From a virus: DNA of 64,000 bases. The stretch's first letter is position 1, and every line of letters starts with the position of its first letter. Below are positions 37,342 to 44,380 of this stretch, in pieces. Both the position numbers and the translations under genes were made by a program. The stretch spans positions 1-64,000 of IMG/VR virus record IMGVR_UViG_3300020156_000022, one strand, 5' to 3'. Under the pieces are notes generated by a model, which was not told where the DNA came from, made no database searches, and saw nothing but the letters and a program-made list of their open reading frames with translations.

Positions 37342-37848
37342 TCAGTCAAAACTTCCAGAAGAACTACTTGTGTCAGAAGAACTGCTTGAAGATGAGCTGC
37401 TGCCATAGTCAGATCCACCAGAGCTATAACCTGTTGAAGGAGAAGATGGTGTATCTGAACTAGGAGTATATCCTGAGTAATTTGATGTAGTTGGTGCTGT
37501 ATAATTGTCAGTACTTGGAGTGTAATAGTCTGTAGTAGGCTCTACAGCCCAAGAGCTATCTACCTCAGGAACTTCTACTGCACCAAAACTTGAATCCTCT
37601 CGATCGTACCGATGTTTCGCGGCGCTAGGCTTTGAATTTACAGACTTTGGATATGCGTATGTAGCAGAATAAGTATGCGGCGCATTATCTGTTAGATTAC
37701 GCCTTGTTTCTAAGTCTGCACGTACTTGCTCACGAATAGCTGTTTGGACACTTACCGGCTTTGACTTCTGGCTACGACGCTGAAGGAAATAGCCTACAAC
37801 AAATAGCACTACAGCAATAACTAGAATTAGCAGAAAAATCTTGAACAA
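37342..37848 (-). CDS. Membrane-anchored Ser/Thr-rich protein, 168 aa
   Basis: N-terminal transmembrane helix (FLLILVIAVVLFVVGYFL), then basic and Tyr/Ser/Thr-rich low-complexity sequence ending in polyserine. Possibly a cell-surface stalk. Confidence 0.75.
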   Translation of the reverse strand: MFKIFLLILVIAVVLFVVGYFLQRRSQKSKPVSVQTAIREQVRADLETRRNLTDNAPHTYSATYAYPKSVNSKPSAAKHRYDREDSSFGAVEVPEVDSSWAVEPTTDYYTPSTDNYTAPTTSNYSGYTPSSDTPSSPSTGYSSGGSDYGSSSSSSSSSDTSSSSGSFD

Positions 37849-37875
37849 AGCTGTTCCAATCTTAGTAGATATGAG

Positions 37876-37925
37876 TAACGTCCTGTTGCTGGAACCTATA
37901 CTAGCATTACAGCAACAGGACGTTA
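37876..37925 (-). terminator. Strong hairpin terminator after the Ro60 gene
   Basis: Fifteen-base perfect arms taacgtcctgttgct / agcaacaggacgtta. Confidence 0.7.
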
Positions 37926-37933
37926 AGGTAATT

Positions 37934-39553
37934 TCAGATTCGACCTGCTGAGAAGTCAGCGATCACTGACGGAGCGTTGGTGTCGAAACCTGCAACATTC
38001 AGGGTGCCGTTCACATCGTTAGGGTCGCCTACAGTAAACGGAGTAGCTGCCGCACCTACAACTACCAGCTTGGCGTCAATACCCATCTTCTGACGATAAT
38101 CCTTCAATGCACGCTCAGGCTTAATACGTCCAGCCCAAGTTTCGTTGTCGGTGTAAATCTGGAAGGTGTCAACTTCAATCTTGTTCTGCAATGCCCAAAC
38201 CATAGGCTGAGCAATATCAGTACCACCAAATGCCTGACCCTGCAACTTGCGGTTAACAGTAGCCAGATCCATCTTAGCAGTAATACCAAGATCACGGAAG
38301 GAAGTTGAGAAGCCCATGATCTGATACCAAGGCTCAACACGAGCAGTAACCATAGCCATAGCAGCAGTCACCTGTGCACAGCTTAGATCAATACCCAGTG
38401 CCGCAGAACCCATAGAACCAGAAACATCCAGAGCAAGCAAGGTTCGCTTGTTAGCAGGAGTAATGGACTTGAATGCAGCGTGGAATCCAGCATCCAAAGC
38501 ATCAGCAATTACAGGATTAGTTACCCAGTCCTTCTTACGAGTAATTGCATACCAACCATAAGACTCATTACGCTGCATCTGGCCCTCAGTATGAGTAACC
38601 AGAGCTAGAAGATACTGGATTGGGTGAAGACGAGTCTTCGCAATCATGTCAGAATCAACTAGAGCATTAGCAACTGCACGGGTAAACACCATATCGTTGA
38701 ATGCGCCAATACGAGAAAGGCGAGTAATCTGACGAACAAGTGCCTGACCCTTAAGCTGACCGTTAGCGAAAAGCTGCTTCCAAACCTCAGGCTCCTTAAG
38801 GAACTGAGTAGGAATAGTCTCCCAAGGAAGGTTAGTGAAACGCCCCAGAATATCGATAGCCTCAACAGAAGAAGAAGCAAGCTGCATCTTCTGAAAACCA
38901 TCGATAATGTCAGAATCGCCGTCTAGATCAATAAAGACAGGCTTACCAAGGATAAAATTACCTACACGTTGATCAACGCCAGTAGGGTGAGACAGGCGCA
39001 TAAGGTCACGCATAGTCCAACCATCACGCTGACGGTATTTAACAGCCTGGTACGCAAGCTGGTCAGCAGTCTTAGACTCAAACCACTTAGAGATTGCACG
39101 ACGCTTTGCACGACCCCAACCTCCAAGACCTTCGATGAAGGCAGCAAGCTGGTAAACGTGAGTAGCGATACGAGCAACCCTAGGAGCAGCCTCAACTACG
39201 GCCTGCTTAATACCCTGAACAGCCTCAGGCTCAGAAAGCATAAGAGCTAGGACGAAAATAGCAGCCTCGTTACGGTAGGCACGCCCCTTGTCGGACACGT
39301 CAATAACAGTAGCGAGAACAGTCTTAGGGTCCTTAGCGATCATCTTACGGATGAAGTCGACGTTCTGCTTAGTAAGATCCTTCTCACCCACGTAGTAGGT
39401 GCCCTTATCGGTACCAAGAATAAGGAAACGCTCAAGGCGCTGAATGTCAGATACTTCGAAAACGTAACCACCAGCGTTGTTCTTCACCTCATCGGAACGA
39501 GACTTCTCACGCTGAGTAGGTACAGCAGTAGAAAAATTCTTTAGTGCAGACAT
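37934..39553 (-). CDS. rsr: Ro60/TROVE-domain protein (Rsr), 539 aa
   Basis: N-terminal two-thirds: helical TROVE ring (GGYVFEVSDIQRLERFLILG, TYYVGEKDLTKQN, LMRLSHPTG, QYLLALVTHTEGQM). C-terminal von Willebrand A domain with a MIDAS site (LLALDVSGSMGSAALG, then GGTDIAQPM, and IYTDNETW). Start at 39553 after GAAAGG; the frame is open further upstream only because it runs through the RNA genes. Ro proteins bind misfolded RNAs and Y RNAs and can direct exonucleases; a Y-RNA-like permuted tRNA lies directly upstream. Confidence 0.93.
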   Translation of the reverse strand: MSALKNFSTAVPTQREKSRSDEVKNNAGGYVFEVSDIQRLERFLILGTDKGTYYVGEKDLTKQNVDFIRKMIAKDPKTVLATVIDVSDKGRAYRNEAAIFVLALMLSEPEAVQGIKQAVVEAAPRVARIATHVYQLAAFIEGLGGWGRAKRRAISKWFESKTADQLAYQAVKYRQRDGWTMRDLMRLSHPTGVDQRVGNFILGKPVFIDLDGDSDIIDGFQKMQLASSSVEAIDILGRFTNLPWETIPTQFLKEPEVWKQLFANGQLKGQALVRQITRLSRIGAFNDMVFTRAVANALVDSDMIAKTRLHPIQYLLALVTHTEGQMQRNESYGWYAITRKKDWVTNPVIADALDAGFHAAFKSITPANKRTLLALDVSGSMGSAALGIDLSCAQVTAAMAMVTARVEPWYQIMGFSTSFRDLGITAKMDLATVNRKLQGQAFGGTDIAQPMVWALQNKIEVDTFQIYTDNETWAGRIKPERALKDYRQKMGIDAKLVVVGAAATPFTVGDPNDVNGTLNVAGFDTNAPSVIADFSAGRI

Positions 39554-39575
39554 TTGGCTTCTAGCCTTTCTGTTA

Positions 39576-39693
39576 GAACGAATATGTATGGATGATTGGG
39601 GTGCCCTACCATTTTGGGCGTCTGGTTGATCTGCGTACAGCCTACCAGACAGGGATCGAACCTGCAAGATAACCAATCAAGATCGACTCGTTC
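39576..39693 (-). ncRNA. Y RNA (YrlA-like), circularly permuted tRNA
   Basis: Order from 5': stem strand GAACGA...TGATTGG, T-arm GCAGG TTCGATC CCTGT, hairpin CTGGTAG...CAACCAG in the acceptor position, D-arm GCCC-AAAATGGTA-GGGC, stem strand CCAATCA...TCGTTC. The two ends pair (TGATTGG/CCAATCA seven, GAACGA/TCGTTC six) where a tRNA has its anticodon stem. It ends about 20 bases before the Ro60 start, so it lies in that gene's leader. Confidence 0.7.
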
Positions 39694-39703
39694 AGAGTCA
39701 AGT

Positions 39704-39830
39704 GTTTCTGACAGGGTATGAACCTGCACATTTGTACTTCTTCAAAGATACTCCCCATAGCTAAGCTATAAGTTTCACTTCCGTACAAACCACCGAGGTT
39801 TCTCGGCTGCTATACTTTGCATACAGAAAC
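39704..39830 (-). ncRNA. Long tRNA-like RNA, 127 nt
   Basis: Acceptor GTTTCTG/CAGAAAC perfect, T-arm GCAGG TTCATAC CCTGT, D-arm TGC/GCA. Between them are a CCGAG-AAAC-CTCGG hairpin and a long arm TTTGTAC/GTACAAA containing ATAGC-TTA-GCTAT. The acceptor is the same seven pairs as in the RNA at 40849. Confidence 0.6.
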
Positions 39831-39833
39831 AAG

Positions 39834-39958
39834 TGCGGCGAAAAAAGGATTCGAACCTCTTCAGTGAGATGAGCTTAGCACGTCTAGTCCATGTTCGTCA
39901 ACATGCTAAAAACGTGCAGCCTATGACACTCATCCTAGTCTCATAAACCAAAGCCGCA
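39834..39958 (-). ncRNA. Long tRNA-like RNA, 125 nt
   Basis: Ends TGCGGC/GCCGCA, T-arm AGAGG TTCGAAT CCTTT. The anticodon position is a long interrupted hairpin: GATGAG/CTCATC, GCACGT/ACGTGC, CATGTT-GACG-AACATG. Three bases from the previous RNA. Confidence 0.6.
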
Positions 39959-39985
39959 AGTAATTGATGAATATGGGAGCGTAAA

Positions 39986-40114
39986 CGAATAATATACAGA
40001 CGCTCTGCCATTGAGCTATACCCCGTTCATCTATATAGCGTTGTTTGCGCTAGTCGGGGCAGGAGGATTCGAACACTCCAACATTCTGTTTCCTCAGATA
40101 ATCGTATTACTTCG
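39986..40114 (-). ncRNA. Second Y-RNA-like permuted tRNA
   Basis: 5' strand CGAAGTAATA and ACAGA, T-arm around TTCGAAT, acceptor hairpin TGCCCCG...CGGGGTA with an inner TAGCG/CGCTA stem, canonical D-arm GCTC-AATGGCA-GAGC, then TCTGT and TATTATTCG. The ends pair as ACAGA/TCTGT and CGAA-TAATA/TATTATTCG. Permuted order as in 39576-39693. Confidence 0.55.
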
Positions 40115-40189
40115 ACTCATCAAAGTGTCCCCGGTTGGATTCGAACCAAACTTACACTACCAGGCGCTAACTGGCAAGGGACTATAATT

Positions 40190-40357
40190 TTACTTTCTAG
40201 GCTTAGGCCAGCGATCAATTACTACCCTAAGATTTTCACATTCCTTCATTGCAGCATCAAAAGCTTTAGTATCTTTAGCTTCTCTCGCTTTTGCTAACTT
40301 TTCTCGTGCTTGCTGTAAAGCCTCTTGAGCTTCTCGTTTACTAGAATAGCTAGCCAA
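40190..40357 (-). CDS. Small helical protein, 55 aa, TTG start
   Basis: SSKREAQEALQQAREKLAKA coiled helix then DRWPKPRK. TTG after GAGAGG. Confidence 0.6.
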   Translation of the reverse strand: MASYSSKREAQEALQQAREKLAKAREAKDTKAFDAAMKECENLRVVIDRWPKPRK

Positions 40358-40366
40358 GGTTACCTC

Positions 40367-40522
40367 TCAGAATAGATTAGCTACAGTTTGAGCGTTGTTA
40401 ACTTCCTTCTGAAGTTGTGCAATAGTAGCTGCGTCAGCCTTGTTCTTTTTAGCTGCTTTTAGTGCAGCCTTAGCCTCTGCAAGTTTCTGAAATGCTTCGT
40501 GGCTGCTTGTAATCTTAGCCAA
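40367..40522 (-). CDS. Small helical protein, 51 aa, TTG start
   Basis: SSHEAFQKLAEAKAALKAAK; similar layout to the neighbour 40190-40357, perhaps a distant duplicate. TTG after GGAGAT. Confidence 0.6.
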   Translation of the reverse strand: MAKITSSHEAFQKLAEAKAALKAAKKNKADAATIAQLQKEVNNAQTVANLF

Positions 40523-40621
40523 TTTAAATCTCCACAAGATTAGTAATTAATTAATAGAAGTGAACATGTAAGTGAAAAACGGGTTTTTAAGTGCTGCCAT
40601 TACACCACCCGCCCATGAAAT

Positions 40622-40683
40622 GGACGAGCTGGGATTCGAACCCAGACCTTTCCTTTATAAGAGAAGATAACCGTTATTCGTTC
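40622..40683 (-). pseudogene. tRNA relic, anticodon TAT, D-arm shortened
   Basis: T-arm CTGGG TTCGAAT CCCAG intact, loop CTTATAA, acceptor GAACGAA/CTCGTCC with two A-C mismatches, and only 62 nt because most of the D-arm is missing. Confidence 0.5.
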
Positions 40684-40695
40684 GGCTCACTAAGA

Positions 40696-40771
40696 TCTCC
40701 TGGCAGGACTCGAACCTGCATGAGGGGTGGCACTAATCCTCGCCAACGTCTACCAATTCCGCCACAGGAGA
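40696..40771 (-). tRNA. tRNA-Leu-like, atypical anticodon arm
   Basis: Acceptor TCTCCTG/CAGGAGA, D-arm GGCGGAATTGGTAGACG typical of Leu, T-loop TTCGAGT. Best anticodon stem TGGCG/TGCCA leaves an eight-base loop AGGATTAG and the long variable arm is missing. Confidence 0.6.
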
Positions 40772-40848
40772 AAATTACTTCGAATATGTGTTGATGATGG
40801 TTATTTTTATTTTCAGTAAGATAAACCAACATCTCCGACTCGAATTGT

Positions 40849-40921
40849 GTTTCTGGCAGGAATCGAACCTGCTACCTTCGCTGTATATATTACGCTGCTC
40901 AATCCAATGAGCTACAGAAAC
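40849..40921 (-). tRNA. tRNA-like, irregular anticodon arm (TAT?)
   Basis: Acceptor GTTTCTG/CAGAAAC, D-arm GCTC/GAGC, T-arm GCAGG TTCGATT CCTGC all good. The anticodon stem GCGT/ACAGC needs a bulged A over loop AATATAT. May be a defective or unusual tRNA. The 190 bases 3' of tRNA-Glu (40925-41110) hold no gene, only a CATCGG/CCGATG stem. Confidence 0.5.
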
Positions 40922-41114
40922 ATATAATCAGGATATAATTTAGACATCGGAAAGCCCAGACAACGCTGAGCGAATTCACCATTTGAAAGATAACCGATGA
41001 TCCTTCGACCCTGAAACTTGAAGTTGAACATGTGTTTGAGATCAAACTATGCCACTATGGGCAATTAATTTTGGAGTAATTATCTGATAATCGATCTCAT
41101 TCGGCTCAACTTGT

Positions 41115-41189
41115 ACTCCGTACCGGATTTGAACCGGTGCTCTTCTGATTGAGAATCAGATGTCTTAGACCAGACTAGACGAACGGAGC
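41115..41189 (-). tRNA. tRNA-Glu(CTC)
   Basis: Acceptor GCTCCGT/ACGGAGT, loop TTCTCAA on stem TCTGA/TCAGA, T-loop TTCAAAT. Confidence 0.92.
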
Positions 41190-41193
41190 ATGT

Positions 41194-41216
41194 CTGTAAG
41201 CACTAGCTGCTTACAG
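41194..41216 (-). other. Leader hairpin upstream of tRNA-Glu(CTC)
   Basis: Arms ctgtaagc / gcttacag between the promoter at 41223 and the tRNA; a processing signal is possible. Confidence 0.5.
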
Positions 41217-41222
41217 GTATTA

Positions 41223-41251
41223 CCTTACACTACCTTCAGGCTGTTGTCAAC
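41223..41251 (-). promoter_or_regulatory. Promoter TTGACA-N17-TAAGGT
   Basis: -35 at 41246-41251, -10 at 41223-41228; drives the tRNA/Y RNA region and probably Ro60. Confidence 0.7.
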
Positions 41252-41680
41252 CGCATCATAAAAAGATCGACTATCTCCGTACAGATATGCATCAACAATT
41301 CGAGGCACAGTAAAAAAAGTATTGGCAGGAAGGGCATTCATATTAAACCAACGCCATTCTTCACACTTATCAGGTTCCATTACCTTAGGGTTGCCTGAAA
41401 GCCATATGCATACCATGCCAATATCAACATAATGCTTAGGCATGTATTCAGTCAGATTAATAGTGGAAATAGGGATAGGCCGAGTAGTCTTTACCTGAGA
41501 GCCAATTTCTTCTGCCATCTCACGGTAAGCTGTATCAGCAAACGACTCACCATACTCAAGTGTTCCTCCTGGAAGACCCCATTGCCCTGCACCATGAGAA
41601 CCCTTACGCTTACCTAGCAGGATAAGCTCCGGCATTCTTACTACAAGAACACCAATACCTACCTTGGTAATATTAGACAT
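41225..41680 (-). CDS. NUDIX hydrolase, 151 aa
   Basis: Full NUDIX box GGTLEYGESFADTAYREMAE then EIG at residues about 38-60. Such enzymes hydrolyse nucleoside diphosphate derivatives such as oxidised or surplus dNTPs; substrate unknown. Start MSNITK at 41680 overlapping the DUF397 gene. Confidence 0.9.
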   Translation of the reverse strand: MSNITKVGIGVLVVRMPELILLGKRKGSHGAGQWGLPGGTLEYGESFADTAYREMAEEIGSQVKTTRPIPISTINLTEYMPKHYVDIGMVCIWLSGNPKVMEPDKCEEWRWFNMNALPANTFFTVPRIVDAYLYGDSRSFYDAVDNSLKVV

Positions 41681-41843
41681 CAAACTCTCCGGCCTTTACA
41701 CCTTTAATAAATTCACGCCATTCGCGTTTATCAAAGCATACATAGTCTCCGTCAGAATCTCTGACAAAAACAACATCAGCTTCTATCAGAACTTCTACAC
41801 AGCAATCATTACCACAAAAAGAGGATTTCTTATGCTCAGGCAT
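41673..41843 (-). CDS. Second DUF397 protein, 56 aa
   Basis: KKSSFCGNDCCVEV, VFVRDSDGD, EWREFIKGVKAGEFDV are the DUF397 landmarks in order. Shorter than the copy at 15821 and not a close duplicate. Confidence 0.85.
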   Translation of the reverse strand: MPEHKKSSFCGNDCCVEVLIEADVVFVRDSDGDYVCFDKREWREFIKGVKAGEFDV

Positions 41844-41974
41844 TATTTTTCTTTTCGAAAGATATTCTTAGGGCGATCTTGCCCTTTCTTAGTGCCACAA
41901 TTCCAGCACTTTTTCTCTTCTTCTCGTACCTCAGTATGGCAATATTTACATCGCCAGTGATTAAACGTATTCAC
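41843..41974 (-). CDS. Zinc-ribbon protein, 43 aa, GTG start
   Basis: CKYCHTEVREEEKKCWNCG. GTG after GGAGCTG; TAATG coupling to the DUF397 gene. Confidence 0.7.
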   Translation of the reverse strand: MNTFNHWRCKYCHTEVREEEKKCWNCGTKKGQDRPKNIFRKEK

Positions 41975-42171
41975 GTACCATCAGCTCCACAAAGGTTACA
42001 AGTTAATTGGGTACCGTTAGAATTCCAGGTATTCAGTTTATGCTCGCACATTACAGTCCAATAAGCACAAGCATCACATTCTTCAACCTGGATTGAACCC
42101 AGCCAGTTCTCCATATAAAAAACGGAGGCTGAAAAACCTCCGTGCTCATCATGTTCCTTCAGATAGGACAT
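41971..42171 (-). CDS. Zinc-ribbon-like protein, 66 aa
   Basis: CDACAYWTVMCEH and CNLCGADGT. Follows 42172-42486 without a gap. Confidence 0.72.
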   Translation of the reverse strand: MSYLKEHDEHGGFSASVFYMENWLGSIQVEECDACAYWTVMCEHKLNTWNSNGTQLTCNLCGADGT

Positions 42172-42486
42172 TTACTTAATACCTAGTTCCTTCAGAATAA
42201 GGTCATGCTCTACTGCATGGAATACATGCTCAGGAATCTTAACTCGATAGACCATCTTTTCGAATTCGTAGCTAATACTCATCTCTAATTCTTGATGCAT
42301 ACCATCGCTATCGAGAAAAGCATTAGCTGCTTGGAGACGCTTAGTAATTTCGGGCAAAGCTTCAGAACGAACTTTTACCCATCGACCCTTATAAGTTCTG
42401 TCAAAAATGCCGAAGCCATTAGTGAATAACCCTATAACTAGGATAATTCCTAAGACTACTATTAGGGTTTCTAACCAATCAGACAT
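42172..42486 (-). CDS. Membrane protein, 104 aa, starts two bases after tRNA-Leu
   Basis: MSDWLETLIVVLGIILVIGL anchor, then a soluble alpha/beta part. ATG follows tRNA-Leu(TAA) as discriminator A, C, ATG. Confidence 0.75.
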   Translation of the reverse strand: MSDWLETLIVVLGIILVIGLFTNGFGIFDRTYKGRWVKVRSEALPEITKRLQAANAFLDSDGMHQELEMSISYEFEKMVYRVKIPEHVFHAVEHDLILKELGIK

Positions 42487-42488
42487 GT

Positions 42489-42569
42489 ACTCACGGTGGG
42501 ATTCGAACCCACAATCCTTTCGGCGCAGCATTTTAAGTGCTGAGTGTATACCAGTTCCACCACGCGAGC
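42489..42569 (-). tRNA. tRNA-Leu(TAA)
   Basis: Acceptor GCTCGCG/CGTGAGT, loop CTTAAAA on CAGCA/TGCTG, long variable arm, T-arm GTGGG TTCGAAT CCCAC. Confidence 0.93.
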
Positions 42570-42671
42570 ATTGGTTTTGTAATCAGGAATAGTATCAGCA
42601 TACGTTCTGACGTTTACCTGAACCAGACCTATCAACAAAGGCCCGTTCTAACATTAAACTATTACAAAAGT

Positions 42672-42746
42672 AGCGTCGGAGAGATTCGAACTCATCACTG
42701 TCAGGTTCCTAAGACCTGTGCCTCCTACCAATTGGGCTACGACGCC
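42672..42746 (-). tRNA. tRNA, anticodon TAG (Leu)
   Basis: Acceptor GGCGTCG/CGACGCT, loop CTTAGGA on CAGGT/ACCTG. The variable arm is short and the T-stem has two mismatches, unusual for a bacterial tRNA-Leu. Confidence 0.75.
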
Positions 42747-42751
42747 ATTGT

Positions 42752-43318
42752 TCATTTATATAGATTACGCATCTCGGCAACTTGTGCTGAGGTCTTCGCA
42801 ACTGCTGCACTTAAGTCTGCCATACTAGAAGCTAGCTTGTCAACACTTGTCTGCAACTTAGCTAAGGCAACTTTAGTGTCATCCACATAAGGCCATGGCT
42901 GCTGCACACCTAGTCTAGCATCTGGAAGGTACTGCTCGTAAGGTGCTGGTTTATCTGGTGCAGGCTTTTCAAAGACCATCCAAGACTTAAATGTTCTTCC
43001 TGCACCCTTAAAGATATCATAAGCTATCTTAACATTAACTTCAGGATCACGCCATCTACCACCGTTAGCCTGAATCTTAGGATACTGCCAACGACCTGAC
43101 AACTGAAAGATACCGTGATCTCTGTTTCCTACAGAACCAGGATCACTAGTTAACGGTGCAGTAGTACGAGAAATAGATTCAGTATCCGCAGATGACTCAG
43201 CTAACGCCACAGCAACGGCTACTACTGCCTCAGAATCATTAGTTCCGGGAACAATAGTAGTTTTACTAAAGCCTGCTTTAATGCATAGATCCGCAACTTC
43301 ATGTGGTGATAGCTTCAT
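42752..43318 (-). CDS. Lytic transglycosylase-like protein, 188 aa
   Basis: AVAVALAESSAD (catalytic Glu), then NRDHGIFQLSGRW, the SLT-type lysozyme fold pattern. The C-terminal 50 residues form a coiled coil (KLQTSVDKLASSMADLSAAV). It could cleave peptidoglycan for entry or lysis; the location among tRNAs is unusual. Confidence 0.8.
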   Translation of the reverse strand: MKLSPHEVADLCIKAGFSKTTIVPGTNDSEAVVAVAVALAESSADTESISRTTAPLTSDPGSVGNRDHGIFQLSGRWQYPKIQANGGRWRDPEVNVKIAYDIFKGAGRTFKSWMVFEKPAPDKPAPYEQYLPDARLGVQQPWPYVDDTKVALAKLQTSVDKLASSMADLSAAVAKTSAQVAEMRNLYK

Positions 43319-43326
43319 GTCAAGTC

Positions 43327-43482
43327 CTAATTCTTATCAGCATTCTTTAGTTGCTCAGAATACATCTCTCTACGACGGATAGCTTCTTTACTAAACATCG
43401 GCGGCTCAACCTTTGTAGCTTTACGTCTAATGTCTGCCATTTCTTTATCTGAAATGGTATTAGGAATTTTATTCTTTTTCAA
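43327..43482 (-). CDS. Small charged protein, 51 aa, TTG start
   Basis: KKNKIPNTISDKEMADIRRK; TTG after AAAGGAAA. Not recognised. Confidence 0.6.
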   Translation of the reverse strand: MKKNKIPNTISDKEMADIRRKATKVEPPMFSKEAIRRREMYSEQLKNADKN

Positions 43483-43607
43483 GACGATTTCCTTTTGTCA
43501 GATTTATTGGATCTTTTGACAGGATTTCTTCTTGCTTTATCTCCGTTAGCATCTACTCGAATAATCTTAATCTTACCGTCTGATTGCTTTTCGGGGTACT
43601 GTGCCAA
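43479..43607 (-). CDS. Small basic protein, 42 aa, TTG start
   Basis: GKIKIIRVDANGDKARRNPV; TTG after GAGGTG. Overlaps the next gene by four bases. Confidence 0.55.
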   Translation of the reverse strand: MAQYPEKQSDGKIKIIRVDANGDKARRNPVKRSNKSDKRKSS

Positions 43608-43695
43608 GATAAAAACACCTCATAAATTAGCTTTTCTTGCACTTAGGGCAATATTTTTCCATGATTCTACTATACCATAAGTTTGGAGACCTTGC

Positions 43696-43768
43696 ACGGA
43701 TGGAAGGACTCGAACCCTCGACAACGCAGGTTTGGAAGCTGCTGCTCTAGCCGCTGAGCTACACCCGT
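43696..43768 (-). tRNA. tRNA-Trp(CCA)
   Basis: Acceptor ACGGGTG/CATCCGT, loop TTCCAAA; the last anticodon-stem pair is C-C. T-loop TTCGAGT. Confidence 0.85.
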
Positions 43769-43848
43769 ATAAAATTTTAATTCAGAAGAAAGGTCCGTGT
43801 ACCGACCTTAACGCCACCCATTGCTACACTTGGTGACTACTTCCTAAG

Positions 43849-43903
43849 TAGAGAGAAGACCAACTCTTCTATGCGCATCGCAGGACTCGACCTGCACTCT
43901 CTA
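43849..43903 (-). ncRNA. Third permuted T-arm/D-arm RNA, partial
   Basis: From 5': TAGAGA, T-arm GCAGG-TCGAGT-CCTGC (six-base loop), ATGCGCAT palindrome, D-arm AGAAGA-GTTGG-TCTTCT, TCTCTA. Ends pair as TAGAGA/TCTCTA. Same permuted order as the Y-like RNAs. Downstream 43786-43848 has further hairpins (CTACTT-AGG-AAGTAG) and no gene. Confidence 0.4.
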
Positions 43904-43910
43904 ATTTGTA

Positions 43911-43983
43911 GCGGAAGCCGGATTTGAACCGACGATCTCAACCTCATGAGGGTTGCGAGGACGACCGAACTCCTCTACTCCGC
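43911..43983 (-). tRNA. tRNA-Met(CAT)
   Basis: Loop CTCATGA on CAACC/GGTTG, T-loop TTCAAAT, acceptor GCGGAG/TTCCGC. Elongator-type anticodon stem. Confidence 0.87.
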
Positions 43984-43987
43984 AAGT

Positions 43988-44058
43988 GCCGAGTACTAGA
44001 ATTGAACTAGTGTTTCAGGGTTATGAATCCTGTGTTCTAACCATTGAACTAACCCGGC
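43988..44058 (-). tRNA. tRNA with anticodon CAT (Met or Ile2)
   Basis: Acceptor GCCGGGT/ACTCGGC, loop TTCATAA with an A-C closing mismatch, T-loop TTCAATT. Starts right after the promoter at 44071. Confidence 0.85.
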
Positions 44059-44070
44059 TTGTTACCTACT

Positions 44071-44099
44071 ACCTTACCATGTTGCTCAGCCCTTGTCAA
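44071..44099 (-). promoter_or_regulatory. Promoter TTGACA-N17-TAAGGT
   Basis: -35 at 44094-44099, -10 at 44071-44076; drives the Met/Met/Trp tRNA group. Confidence 0.75.
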
Positions 44100-44199
44100 C
44101 AGGTTTCTTGTTTGATTTAGTTAGATAATTGATAATGTATACTTTGCTGTCCGTAACAGGTTTACGTAGAATTCTGCCTTTAAGTTGCTCAGTATTCAT
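44086..44199 (-). CDS. Hypothetical protein, 37 aa
   Basis: MNTEQLKGRILRKPVTDSKV; overlaps the end of 44189-44326. Weak RBS. Confidence 0.5.
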   Translation of the reverse strand: MNTEQLKGRILRKPVTDSKVYIINYLTKSNKKPVDKG

Positions 44200-44326
44200 A
44201 GCACTTATCTTTTTTCCTGTTTCGACGATATTTCCTGCGATTTTCATGCTTTGATGCTGCACTAGAACGACGAAGCTCAAGGAGCTGACGCTGTTCCTCA
44301 GCAGTGTATTTACGCTTGTAGTTCAT
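44189..44326 (-). CDS. Small basic protein, 45 aa
   Basis: YTAEEQRQLLELRRSSAASK then Arg/Lys-rich end. RBS AGGAG. Confidence 0.65.
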   Translation of the reverse strand: MNYKRKYTAEEQRQLLELRRSSAASKHENRRKYRRNRKKDKCYEY

Positions 44327-44351
44327 CATCAGCTCCTTTCTCATGCTGTCT

Positions 44352-44380
44352 ACACTAGCGGATCAGGTTCTGGCTGTCAA
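44352..44380 (-). promoter_or_regulatory. Promoter TTGACA-N17-TAGTGT
   Basis: -35 at 44375-44380, -10 at 44352-44357; drives 44189-44326. Confidence 0.7.

Noticed and set aside
37934-39676. Longer Ro60 start at 39676 (580 codons)
   Set aside because: The extra 41 codons run through the Y-RNA-like gene and have no ribosome binding site; ATG 39553 has GAAAGG.
43610-43665. Eleven-codon ORF MEKYCPKCKKS
   Set aside because: Too short to support without translation data, although it fits the zinc-peptide theme.
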